From NCBI RefSeq assembly GCF_009730595.1, contig NZ_CP046276.1:372001-436000 (forward strand): a stretch of DNA of 64,000 bases, read 5' to 3'. This DNA comes from Spiroplasma tabanidicola (GTDB taxonomy: Bacteria; Bacillota_I; Bacilli_A; Mycoplasmatales; Mycoplasmataceae). The position numbers and the translations under genes are program-made. The notes beneath the pieces were generated by a model that was not told the DNA's origin, did no database searches, and saw only the letters and a list, made by a program, of their open reading frames with translations. This document shows positions 9,904 through 18,994 of this stretch, piece by piece. The stretch's first letter is position 1, and each line of letters starts with the position of its first letter.

Positions 9904-9929
9904 AAATTCCTTATAGGAATTTTTTTTAT
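9904..9929 (+). terminator. Intrinsic terminator after rpmA
   Basis: AAATTCCT/AGGAATTT stem followed by seven T; ends the rplU-prp-rpmA operon. Confidence 0.85.
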
Positions 9930-9985
9930 TTGAATAGATAAATATAATTATATAATTTAATAGCATACAAGAAAGGATAAAAATT

Positions 9986-11338
9986 ATGAAAATAAATAAA
10001 GAAGTTTTATTAGGTAGGTACTTTGATGAAGCTATTGAAAACACTAAAAAAATTGTAGCAATGCCAAGTTATCGTAGAGATTTAACAAAAGGAAGTAAAT
10101 TGCCACAAGATACATTAAATGTTTTAAATTATTGTATTGATTTATGCAAAAGCTGAGGGTTAAAAACTTTTGTCTCAGAAGAACTTAAATATGGATATGC
10201 AGATTATGGAGATGGTGACAAATTATTTGTTATAATTTGTCATTTAGACGTTGTTCCTCCCGGAAATATAAGTGAATGAATAAATCCTCCATTTGAGCCA
10301 AAAATAATTGATGATAAATTGTATGGTAGAGGTGCTTTTGATGATAAAGGACCAACAATGATGAATTTATTTGCTTTTAAATATTTAATAGATAATGGTT
10401 TTAAATCAAACTATAAAATAAGATTTATATTTGGAACTTGTGAAGAGACAAATTGAGAATGTATGGAAAATTATATTGCAAATGAAAAACTATGTGACCT
10501 AGGTTATGTACCAGATGGACATTTTCCAGTAGTATATGCTGAAAAATGAATTGCAGATTTAGATTTAATTGGTGATTTTAAATGTAATTTTGAAATTATA
10601 GGGGGTCAAGCTTACAATGCTGTTAATGATCTTGTAAGTTATATCGGTCCAAAAATTGATTTAATTCAAAATGAATTAGAAAAAATAAATGTTAAAAGTT
10701 ATGTTGAAAATGAAATTTTATATGTAAAAGGTATTTCTGCTCATGGAAGTCTTCCGTTTAAAGGGGTTTCTGCAAGTAACTCATTGTTATTTGTTTTAAA
10801 TAAACTTAATTTTGATCATCCCTTAATAAAATTTGTTGCAAATGATATTTATGCTGATTATGAAATGAAAAATATTTTTGGTAATCTAGAAGATGAAACT
10901 GGTGTTTTAACAGCGTGTAATGGAATTATTGATATTAATAAAAAATCTTTTAAATATACTTTAAACTTAAGAATTCCTTGTACAAGAGATGTTCAAAAAG
11001 ATGTAGTAGAAAAATTATCAAGTTATTTAATTGAAAAGAACATAAAGACAAATACAGTTAAACTTGAAGATAGAGTATATTTCCCAAAAGACAGCGAAGT
11101 AGTAACAAAAATGATGTCTATTTATCAAGAAGTAACAGGAGATTATAAAACTGAACCAATTGCAATTGGTGGAGGAACATTTGCAAAATCAATGCCTAAT
11201 ATAATTGCTTTTGGAGCAGAATTTGATTTAAATGATTCAACAATGCATTCATATAATGAATATGTAAAAATTGAAGATTTAAAAAAAATGATTGAAATAT
11301 ATGCAAAATCCATAGTCTTATTAACCTATAATCAATAA
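9986..11338 (+). CDS. M20 family dipeptidase (PepV/Sapep-like)
   Basis: 450 aa zinc metallopeptidase. The metal-binding motifs are visible in order: ICHLDVVPPG (His then Asp), YGRGAFDDKGPTMMNLFA (Asp), and GTCEETNWEC (catalytic and metal Glu). The C-terminal HxYNEYVK segment (near residues 410-417) carries the last His ligand. The length fits the PepV group, which hydrolyses dipeptides from the amino end. Several TGA codons are Trp. The ribosome binding site is GAAAGGA. For an auxotroph it would recycle imported peptides; the annotation is often given as Sapep. Confidence 0.88.
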
Positions 11339-11365
11339 AAAAGTTTTAGCAATAAAACTTTTTTA
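11336..11365 (+). terminator. Intrinsic terminator after the dipeptidase gene
   Basis: AAAAAAGTTTTA / TAAAACTTTTTT stem with a short GCAA loop, starting at the stop codon. Confidence 0.85.
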
Positions 11366-11424
11366 TTTTTTAATTTATTTTCTTTATAAAAAACTATGTT
11401 ATATTTATGTTGAAGGAGGAAAAT

Positions 11425-11946
11425 ATGGACAAAAAAATTCAACAAGATTTACAAAAATACATTGAAGAACATGCAAAAATGCAATTTAATTGTTATAACT
11501 TGAGTAAAAATTGCGATGATTTAGGATATCCTGGATTTACACATTTCTTTCAAGTTCAAGCGCAAGATGAATTTGTACATCAAAGACGAATAATGAATTA
11601 TTTATTGGACAGAAGTCAAAGTTTTGAAGCACCAAGTGTTAGTGCAGAAAAAGTTAGTTACAAAAGCATTACTGAAATTTTAAAAGCTTATGTTGATCAT
11701 CGCACTCACTTTGCAAATATCACAAATGAATTTGCAAATAACGCAAAAGAAGCAAAAGACTATACAACATTTAAATTTTATGAATGATTCTCAATTGATT
11801 TTTATGAAGAGATTGCAGAAATAAATGATTTAATTGATTGACTAAATATGCCAAATTCAAATCATTATGAAATTGACAAAAATGCTGCAAAACGTGATAA
11901 CCCAGATACACTAGCTGTAGTTGATCCATTTGCACCACATAAATAA
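11425..11946 (+). CDS. Ferritin-like iron-storage protein
   Basis: 173 aa four-helix protein resembling non-haem ferritin (FtnA). The start is fixed by AAGGAGGA at 11413. Ferroxidase-type residues seen: Glu14/Glu15, the pair in DEFVHQ (Glu49, His52), and the helix D segment WFSIDFYEEIAEI (Glu128-Glu129). The helix C position that is usually Glu94 falls in VDHRTHFANI and appears to be Arg or His, so centre chemistry may differ. TGA at 11785 and 11838 is Trp. Upstream and downstream hairpins isolate it as a single-gene unit. Confidence 0.85.
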
Positions 11947-11994
11947 AAAAATATAATTTTTGTAACAAAACACATTATATTTTTTTTTTTTTTT
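11944..11994 (+). terminator. Intrinsic terminator after ferritin gene
   Basis: AAAAAATATAAT / ATTATATTTTTT stem with a 16-nt loop and a long T-run. Confidence 0.75.
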
Positions 11995-12056
11995 GTCTTT
12001 CTGTATTTAAAACAATTTTTATATATATAAAATCTAATTAGCATTTCTAAATAGAC

Positions 12057-12085
12057 TTGATATTATTGTAAAAATTATTTATACT
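12057..12085 (+). promoter_or_regulatory. Promoter for rpsB-tsf
   Basis: TTGATA (12057-12062), 17-bp spacer, TATACT (12080-12085). This is the best sigma-70-type promoter seen in the window, about 155 nt upstream of the rpsB start. Confidence 0.7.
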
Positions 12086-12104
12086 CAATTTATTGTATAT
12101 AACT

Positions 12105-12200
12105 ATCAAAAAGGGTATGCAATCACATACGGGAATTTTTTTACCCAGTGCTTATTATTTTAATTAAATAAGTGGTAAATTTTAGAACCGTTTGGAAGTC
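12105..12200 (+). promoter_or_regulatory. Structured leader upstream of rpsB
   Basis: Two hairpins can be drawn in the 150-nt untranslated leader: GTATG/CATAC (12115-12130) and CTTATT/AATAAG (12151-12172), with GGG (12113-12115 and 12130-12133) and ACCC (12142-12146) elements that could also pair. Ribosomal protein S2 leaders are known in other bacteria, but I cannot match this to a specific family by eye. Confidence 0.45.
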
Positions 12201-12241
12201 TAACAAATAAAATTTTTAAAAGAAAGTAAGAAGGTAACTAA

Positions 12242-13096
12242 ATGGCTAAGGACTTGACAAGAGATCAATTATGAGACGCAGGAGCTCACTTTGGACATCA
12301 AACTAAAAGATGAAATCCAAAAATGAAACCATATATTTATGGTGAAAAAAACAAAAATCATATTATTGATTTACAACAAACTCTATGAAGATTAGATGAT
12401 GTTAAAAAATTAATAACTAATATAGGTGCTAAAAAAGAAAAAGTCATTTTTGTAGGAACTAAAAGAACTGCAAAAAACGCTGTAAAAGAAGCAGCTTTAA
12501 GAAGTGGAAATTTCTTTGTAAATTCAAGATGACTTGGTGGTACTTTAACAAATATGAAAACAATTTCATTACGTATTAAAGCGCTTTGAGATATTGAAAA
12601 TGAAGAAAAAACAGGAAAAATTAATTTAAGACCTAAAAAAGAACAAATTTTAATTAAAAAAGAAAAAGCTAAGTTAGAAAAAACACTTGGTGGAATCAAG
12701 CAAATGCATAAATTGCCAGCAGTAATGTTTGTGGTTGATCCAAAAAACGACGAAATTGCTGTTAAAGAAGCGAGAAAATTAAGAATTCCAGTAATTGGTA
12801 TTTGTGATACAAATGTTGATCCAGATATGGTAGATTATGTAATTCCGGCAAATGATGATATTCAAGAGTCAGTTAACTTAATTGTTAATTATATAGTTGA
12901 TGTTTATGCTGATGCAGCAGGATTAAAATTACAACCAAGTACATTAAAAGTGGTAGCTCAGAAAAAAGAAGATGGTGTACAAGGACAAAGATTTGGTGAA
13001 GGAAGAGCTCCTAGAAGATTTGACGAAGATAGAAATGCTTCTAAAAATGAAGAATCAAAAAAAGATTTAGAAGCAAATAAAGCAGAAAAAGCTTAG
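12242..13096 (+). CDS. rpsB: 30S ribosomal protein S2
   Basis: 284 aa. Canonical S2 sequence: [20 protein letters not shown] at the start, FVGTKRTAKNAVKEAA, and DPKNDEIAVKEARKLRIPVIGICDTN. The last 40 residues (from about 245) are a charged, low-complexity extension containing RFGEGRAPRRFDEDR. S2 binds late in 30S assembly. In-frame TGA in the first 15 codons (WDAG, RW) codes Trp. The gene is followed 25 nt later by tsf, the usual pairing. Confidence 0.96.
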
Positions 13097-13121
13097 AAAG
13101 TTCAAGAGGGGTGATTAGATA

Positions 13122-13991
13122 ATGGCAGTAAGTCCACAACAAATTAAAGAATTAAGAGAAATAACATCAGCTGGTATGATGGATTGTAAAAAAGCATTAG
13201 AAGCAACAAATGGCGTAATTGATGATGCGATTATTTGACTAAGAGAAAATGGTTTAGTAAAAGCCGCTAAAAAATCAGATAGAATTGCAGCAGAAGGAGT
13301 TGCTTTTGCTAAAACAAATGGAAAAAGAGGAATTGTTTTTGAAGTTAATTCAGAAACAGACTTTGTTTCTAAAAACGAAAAATTCATGAGTCTTATTAAA
13401 GAAATAGGTGATGCATTATTAGCAGCAAGTGCAAAAACTTTAGAAGAAGCACTTGAAGTAAAACTTAGTTCAGGAACAGTTAAAGAAGCATGTATAAGTG
13501 CAACCGCAACTATCGGAGAAAAAATTGAATTAAGAAGATTTGTATCGGTAGATGGTGATTCAATTGCTGTTTACAATCATGCAAACAACAGAATTTCAGT
13601 GTTACTACAATTTGAAGGAGATATTTCACAAGAAGATGCTTATGATGTATGTATGCACGTAGCTGCAATGGCTCCTAAATATTTATCAAGAGATGAAGTG
13701 CCACAAGACTTTAAAGATCAAGAGATGCATATTATTAAGGAAAATACAGATCTAACTGGCAAACCTGAAAATATCGCTAAAGGAATTTTGGAAGGTAAAT
13801 TAAGCAAAAAACTTGCAGAAGTTACTTTATTAGATCAAGGTTTTGTAAAAGACGAAAAACAAACAGTTGGTAACTTTATTAAATCAAAAAAAGCTACTTT
13901 AAAATCTATGTACAGATTTGAAGTAGGAGAAGGAATTGAAAAAGTAATTACTGATTTTGCAGCAGAAGTTGCAGCGCAATTGAAAGGTTAA
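13122..13991 (+). CDS. tsf: Elongation factor Ts
   Basis: 289 aa guanine nucleotide exchange factor for EF-Tu. The N-terminal UBA-like module ([20 protein letters not shown]) and the TDFVS motif that inserts into EF-Tu ([12 protein letters not shown], residues about 77-88) are present. The ribosome binding site is AGAGGGGTGA. It is co-transcribed with rpsB. Confidence 0.96.
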
Positions 13992-14000
13992 GTGAAAAAA

Positions 14001-15017
14001 ATGTTATTAGCAGGAACATGAAATAATGGGGCTATTGATCAAAAGAATATTTTATTAATTCTTATTGTACAATTATGTGTTATTGTAGTACCAACAATTT
14101 ATACTTATGTATTATTTTTTAAGTTTCAAAAAGTTGATGTAGATAAAAAGAAATTTAATACTAAATGATTTGCAATTGTAGCAGCTTTGCAAATTTTAAC
14201 AATGGTACCTCAAATAGTAGGGTGATTGATGTATTTTGGTGAAAAAATTATGCCAAATAATTATGATATGGCATTATACATAGCATGAGGATGTGTAGGA
14301 GCAGTATTTGCTTTAGTTGCTACATGATATATATTGTTATTTTTCTTCCCACAAAGAATTTGGGTGTTTTTTGATGAAGAAAAACTATTTGTATTTGATA
14401 AAGGTATTAAAAAAGAAAAAATTGTAAACATTTTAAATGATCAAAGTTCAAATATGTTGTATATTAATTATACTGAAGGAAAAACTAGTTTGAAAAAAAT
14501 TGCAATTCCATTCAAGTCAACTACAGCAGAATTTATCTGAGTTAGTGCACTTTCAGAAGGGTTAGAAAAATTTGAAGGTTCAGAAGCTATATTCTTTAAA
14601 GAAAAAAGTATTAGTTTAAAAATGGGAGACCCAGCTGAAGAAGAAAATATTCAACAAGTTCCAACACAAGTCATTATTGATGGACAAGAAATTGATCCAA
14701 ACCAACAATATATGGACAATCAACAATTATATCCAAACCAACAATATATGGACAATCAACAATTATATCCAAACCAACAATATATGGAAAATCAACAATT
14801 AGATCCAAACCAACAATATATGGACAATCAACAATTAGATCAAAACCAACAATATATGGAAAATCAACAATTAGATCAAAACCAACAATATTATGGTCAA
14901 GATAATATGAATAATCCTGAGCCTCAAAATCAAGAATTTTATCAAGATGTTCCAAATGAACAAAGTCAAAATAATGAAGAAGATGCATTATTTAAAGATG
15001 GAGATTTTGACGACTAA
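14001..15017 (+). CDS. Membrane protein with Gln/Asn-rich tandem-repeat tail
   Basis: 338 aa; I do not recognise the family. Three to four hydrophobic helices occupy residues 15-115. A soluble domain follows (about 118-205), with FFDEEKLFVFDKG and a beta-type pattern similar in feel to membrane-bound PH-like domains. Residues 233-295 hold about five 12-residue repeats of the form NQQYMDNQQLYP/DP, then a disordered acidic end. The start could also be GTG at 13992, which fits the AAAGG site at 13983 better; I chose ATG at 14001. The gene directly follows tsf. Confidence 0.65.
14698..14890 (+). repeat. 36-bp coding tandem repeat
   Basis: About five copies of a 36-bp unit plus a partial one, each encoding a 12-residue unit built on NQQYMxNQQLxx. 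Differences are confined to a few codons (D/E at position 6, Y/D at 11, P/Q at 12). Such arrays change copy number by slippage. Confidence 0.9.
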
Positions 15018-15039
15018 TAACAACTTAATAATTAATTTA

Positions 15040-15064
15040 AAAACCTTATTTAAGGTTTTTTTTA
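15040..15064 (+). terminator. Intrinsic terminator
   Basis: AAAACCTTA/TAAGGTTTT stem followed by a T-run; separates the repeat protein gene from the TPP riboswitch unit. Confidence 0.85.
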
Positions 15065-15082
15065 TTGTAAAATAATATAGAA

Positions 15083-15190
15083 AAAGGCAGAGGTAACTTT
15101 GTAAAAGTTTGAGAAATACTCTTAGAACCTGATATAGTTGATACTATCGTAGGGAGTCCTTTGAAAAAGACACATATTCTGCTTTTTTCA
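15083..15190 (+). promoter_or_regulatory. TPP riboswitch (THI element)
   Basis: The conserved THI-box blocks occur in the right order: GAGGTAAC, TTGAGA (15109-15114; consensus CUGAGA), ACTCTTAGAACCTGAT (15118-15133) and ATCGTAGGGAG (15146-15156). The pyrophosphate arm TAGTTGATACTA is present. The 5' segment AGAAAAAGGCAGA (15080-15092) is nearly complementary to TCTGCTTTTTTC (15178-15189), which ends in a T-run just before the ribosome binding site; this could be the expression-platform switch. It controls the thiamine transporter gene that follows. Confidence 0.9.
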
Positions 15191-15202
15191 TGGAGGAAAT
15201 TC

Positions 15203-16180
15203 ATGGAAAAAAATAAAAAAACATTAAACTATGTAATTGCATGTTTAACATCTTTAAAAACAGTTGTTATTATTGGATTATTGATTTTTTATATGATTAA
15301 AGTTTTAAATGCTAATCAATATGATGATGATGGAGAACTTGTAAAACTAGACTCATCTCAAAAAGGTTTAGTTTATTTTGCATTTATATCGATGATAATT
15401 GCAATTACATTTTTTGCGATTGCATTTGTTATTTATTTTATTTTTGATTATGAAAATAAAATAAAATTATTTTGTTTTTCAATTGTAACATTTAGCATTG
15501 AAGGTATAATTTGTTCAAGTATCATGATAAAAAAAAGTATTTTTTATTTTAATAAAAATAGTTTTAAAGTATTTAAAAATTGAAGAATATTAGATATAAC
15601 ATTAATTGGACTATTATTAGGTTTATATTTATTAATTGATTTTATTTCAGGTTTTGTACCAACATTGCCATTTTGAATCACTATTTCTTTGAAATATATT
15701 ATTTTATATTTTGGAGCGTATATTCTTCCTATATCTTGTACATTTACATTATGTATGTTGGCAGCATTTATGACAATATTAATACCAACAACTGCTGCAC
15801 ATACTTTTATACAATATTTATTCGACTATTGAATACCAACTTTATGTTTCTTTGTTGCAGGTTTTTTTAAACCAAACGAAACTATAAAAAACATATACTA
15901 TCAAGTTTTTAGTTGATTTATTTTTGTAATATCTCCAATTTTTATATTATATTTTTGTAGAGTTCTATCAGGAGTTTTATATTGATTAAATCCAAATGCA
16001 ATTGGAGATGATGTATTTTATTCGTTTGTTTGAAATGGTAGATGAAGTTATTCTGTTATATATAATTCTTTTAATACAATAACAGATTATGTAACTTTAC
16101 AAATTTTAGTACCACCAATTTGTAAATCGCTATCAATTCTTAGAAAAAGATATTTTGATAATAGAGAAATTTATTACTAA
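15203..16180 (+). CDS. ThiT-like thiamine transporter (ECF S component)
   Basis: 325 aa membrane protein with about eight to ten hydrophobic segments. The last part resembles ThiT, the thiamine-binding S component of energy-coupling factor transporters: RWSYSVIYNSFNTITDYVTL and a Trp/Tyr-rich face. The TPP riboswitch directly upstream supports thiamine or a precursor as substrate. It is longer than the roughly 200 aa of firmicute ThiT, with an extra N-terminal part. The EcfA and EcfT partners are not in this window. The start at 15203 has a GGAGG site; an upstream in-frame TTG at 15161 lies inside the riboswitch and is rejected. Several TGA codons are Trp. Confidence 0.75.
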
Positions 16181-16251
16181 ACACTCTTTAAAGGGTCACC
16201 CCAAACTACATAAAAGTTATGTATAAAATTTTATAGAGGGGTGATTTTTTT

Positions 16252-16611
16252 ATAGTAAAAACTATTTTATTTAGTACTGAAGAAAAAAAGAAAATAATAG
16301 ATGAGTTTACAACTACAGATATAAGCGCAAGAAAGTTAGCTTTAAAATATAATATTAAACAAACATCAACTATTTATGTTTGACAAAATCGTTATAAACA
16401 AAAAGGAATTGCTGGGCTAATTGATGCACAGAGAGGTAGAAAAGCTAAAATTAATAAAGAAGTTGAGTTTGAAAAAACGAAACAAGAGTTGGAACATTTA
16501 AGAAAAGAGATGCAAATTAAAGAAAAAAAGAATAAAAAACTAACAAGTAAAGTAAAAGTTATGGAAAAGTATACAGCATCTCTAGTCAAGGAATGAAAAA
16601 ACAAAAAGTAA
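16252..16611 (+). CDS. IS3-type transposase OrfA
   Basis: About 119 aa. No ATG, GTG or TTG fits the beginning; the frame opens after GAGGGGTGA and would need ATA at 16252. The N-terminal half is a helix-turn-helix (EEKKKIIDEF...ARKLALKYNIK...VWQNRYKQKG), the C-terminal half a Lys/Glu coiled coil. It ends at an A AAA AAC slippery heptamer (16596-16602) where a -1 shift leads into orfB. Confidence 0.7.
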
Positions 16612-17511
16612 ATATCGAATTGTATAAAATAGCAAAAAATTACGAGCGAAAAAATATAGCATTATCATGACTAATTAATCTTTTAAATATTAATCTAAAA
16701 GCTTATAATAAATGATGAGCAAATGGTTCAAAAGAATATATGACCAAAAGAGACACAAGTTATGACTTATTTATAAACAAAGTTTTTTACGATAAAGATT
16801 CAAAATATTGAACTCATCGAAAATGAGGGCATAAAAAAATTGCACTAAAATTTGGTTTATGTCTAAAAATGGTCTTGAGTTCTATGAAAGCACAAAATCT
16901 AGTTCCTGAAAATTGTGAAAAAAGTAGAAAATGAAAAGCTTATACTAAAAAAAGCAAAGATCCAATAAATACAGCTCCCAATTTATTAAAAAACCAAGAA
17001 ACAAATAAAATCGAGTTTATTGCAAATAAATCGTTAGAAAAAATTTGTTTAGATATTTCGGAGTTAAAAATAAAAAACAAAAAAATTTACTTATTTGCTT
17101 ATATATATATTCTAGACTACCTTTAATAACATATTTTGCAAACAATTAAACAAACGAAGAACTTATTAATAGTATGCAACTTTTAGTTGCTAAATATGAT
17201 GTAAAAAATAGCATTACCATACTGATAGAGAATCACAATTTAGGAGTTTAATTATAAAAGAATTTTGTAACAATTACAATATTATTCAAAGCATGACAGA
17301 TAGATATGCTTCATGACAAAACTCGATAGTAGAAACATTTTTTAAAAGCATAAAACAAAATTATTATGTAGGTTATAAGTTTGAAGATAATGGAACTTTT
17401 ATAAATTGAATTAAAGATTGTATATAAAATTATTCTAATAATAGAATAATAAACAAATTAAAAAATACTCCCAAAGAAATTTTTGAGAGTAATTTGTTAA
17501 AATATATGTAG
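16593..17511 (+). pseudogene. IS3-type transposase OrfB, broken
   Basis: The frame runs from 16593 (MKKQKVNIELYKIAKN) to a stop at 17124. DDE-domain sequence then resumes in another frame from about 17213: HTDRESQF (second Asp region) and MTDRYASWQNSIVETFFKSIKQ (final Glu region), with one more stop (TAA) near 17425. The N-terminal part carries DISELKI for the first Asp. At least one indel and two stop codons make it non-functional. Confidence 0.8.
16596..16602 (+). promoter_or_regulatory. Programmed -1 frameshift site
   Basis: A AAA AAC heptamer in the orfA reading frame (tgA AAA AAC). A one-base backward slip enters the orfB frame exactly. This is the standard IS3-family device for making the OrfAB fusion transposase. 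Confidence 0.75.
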
Positions 17512-17598
17512 TTTGGGGTGACCCTTTACTTTATAAATATTTTTTTTATAATAATTTAGATAACTTTAATAATTTTTATTTCTAAAAAAGTATTTTGT

Positions 17599-17604
17599 TA
17601 TAAT
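17599..17604 (+). promoter_or_regulatory. Probable -10 box for pyrH-frr
   Basis: Perfect TATAAT 19 bases upstream of the pyrH start. It lies outside the IS right end, so the insertion probably did not remove it. Confidence 0.55.
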
Positions 17605-17622
17605 CTTTTTAGTGAGGTATAT

Positions 17623-18339
17623 ATGGCATTAAAATTTAAACGTGTATTGTTAAAAATTTCAGGAGAGGCACTTAAGGGTAGCTCGGATGAAATTTATGAT
17701 AAGGTTAAATTGGAAGATACTGCAAGACAAGTTATAAGTTTAACAAGAGAAGGACTACAAGTTGGTATTGTAGTTGGAGGAGGAAATATTTGAAGAGGTA
17801 AATTAGCTGGTACTTTAGAATTACAAAAAATTGATGCTGACTATATGGGTATGTTTGCAACAATTATGAATGCACTAGCAATTGAAGCTACCATCAAAAA
17901 AATGGGATTTGAAAAAGTTAAAGTGTATTCTTCTTTAGAAATTAGAACAGTAACAAGTAGTTATAATTATAGAAATGCAAGAGAAAAATTAGATGAAGGA
18001 TATATTGTTATTTTTGCCGGAGGAACTGGATTTAGTTACTTTACAACAGATACTGGAGCTTGTATTAGAGGAATTGAAATTGAAGCAGATGCATTATTAA
18101 TGGCAAAAAATGGAACAAAAGGTGTATATGACTCAGATCCAAATATTAATCCAAATGCAAAGTTTTTATCAAATTTATCATTCCATGATTTAGTGGTAAA
18201 AAACTTGAAGGTAATGGATTCAACTGCTGCAAGTTTAGCGCATGATGGAAAACTAGATATTGTAGTTTTTGATATGAACGGACAAGACAATATTATTAAA
18301 ATTGCTCATGGAGAATTAGAAGCAACGTTTATCAAATAA
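17623..18339 (+). CDS. pyrH: UMP kinase
   Basis: 238 aa amino-acid-kinase-fold enzyme that converts UMP to UDP. Motifs: VLLKISGEALKG at the N-terminus, GIVVGGGNIWRG, FAGGTGFSYFTTDTGACIRG, and KNGTKGVYDSDP near the nucleotide site. In most homologues the glycine loop reads GTGNPYFTTDTAA; here FSY replaces NPY. One TGA is Trp. The ribosome binding site is TGAGG. It overlaps no neighbour and is followed 14 nt later by frr, the conserved pyrH-frr pair. Confidence 0.95.
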
Positions 18340-18353
18340 GAAGGGAACATAAT

Positions 18354-18899
18354 ATGTTAAAAGATATTTTAGAAAATGCACAATTAGAGATGGAAGAAGT
18401 TATTGAAGCTTTTAAACATTATTTATCAAAAGTTAGAACAGGAAGAGCAAATGCTTCAATGTTAAAAAGTGTTGTTGTTGATTTTTATGGAACTCCAACT
18501 CCAATAGATCAAACAAGTCAAATTACATCACCTGAACCACAACAATTATTAGTAAAACCCTATGATAGAGGTCAATTACCTAATGTTGTTGCAGCAATTC
18601 ATAAAGCAGATTTAGGTTTAAACCCAATGAGTGAGGGAGATTTAATTAGAATTATTATCCCACAATTAACAGAAGATGTAAGAAAAGACTTGGTTAAAAA
18701 AGTTCACAAAGAATTAGAAACTTTTAAAATTAGAGTAAGAAATGCAAGAAGAGATGCAAATGAAAAGATTAAAAAATCTGATTTTACTGAGGATGATAAA
18801 GGTTATGGAGAAGATGAAGTACAAAAATTAACAGATAAATACATTCAATCTCTTGATTCTATTACAAAAGATAAAGAAAAAGATTTAATGACAATCTAA
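18354..18899 (+). CDS. frr: Ribosome recycling factor
   Basis: 181 aa, normal length. Clear RRF sequence: LSKVRTGRANASML (about residues 24-37), VDFYGTPTPIDQTSQI, and RRDANEKIKKSDFTEDD. It splits post-termination ribosomes together with EF-G. The ribosome binding site is AAGAAGGGA. It is the second gene of the pyrH-frr operon and ends at a terminator. Confidence 0.96.
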   Translation: MLKDILENAQLEMEEVIEAFKHYLSKVRTGRANASMLKSVVVDFYGTPTPIDQTSQITSPEPQQLLVKPYDRGQLPNVVAAIHKADLGLNPMSEGDLIRIIIPQLTEDVRKDLVKKVHKELETFKIRVRNARRDANEKIKKSDFTEDDKGYGEDEVQKLTDKYIQSLDSITKDKEKDLMTI

Positions 18900-18900
18900 A

Positions 18901-18925
18901 AGTGCTAAAGCACTCTTTTTATTTT
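18901..18925 (+). terminator. Intrinsic terminator after frr
   Basis: AGTGCTAAAGCACT hairpin followed by CTTTTTATTTT. Confidence 0.85.
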
Positions 18926-18994
18926 CACTAATTATTAAATATATTGACTTAAAAATATAGTTTAGTTTATAATAAAAATTAGAGGTGCTAAAAA

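Larger units (their letters stand above)
16189..17528 (+). mobile_element. IS3-family insertion sequence, decayed
   Basis: About 1.34 kb bounded by 24-bp perfect inverted repeats (TAAAGGGTCACCCCAAACTA... at 16189-16212 and its complement at 17505-17528). It holds an orfA/orfB transposase of IS3 (IS150-like) type. It sits just after the ThiT stop and before pyrH. No clear target duplication can be assigned. Internal stops and frameshifts in orfB show it is inactive, although the ends are still perfect. Confidence 0.9.

Noticed and set aside
14698-14890. Possible CRISPR-like array of 36-bp units
   Set aside because: The units are contiguous with no spacers and stay in frame within a coding sequence; it is a protein tandem repeat.
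14674-14988. Minus-strand repeat ORF
   Set aside because: It is a shadow of the Gln/Asn repeat on the plus strand.
16189-17528. This IS as a third case of terminator targeting
   Set aside because: I could not rebuild a convincing hairpin from its flanks or find a matching target duplication, so it is left out of that pattern.
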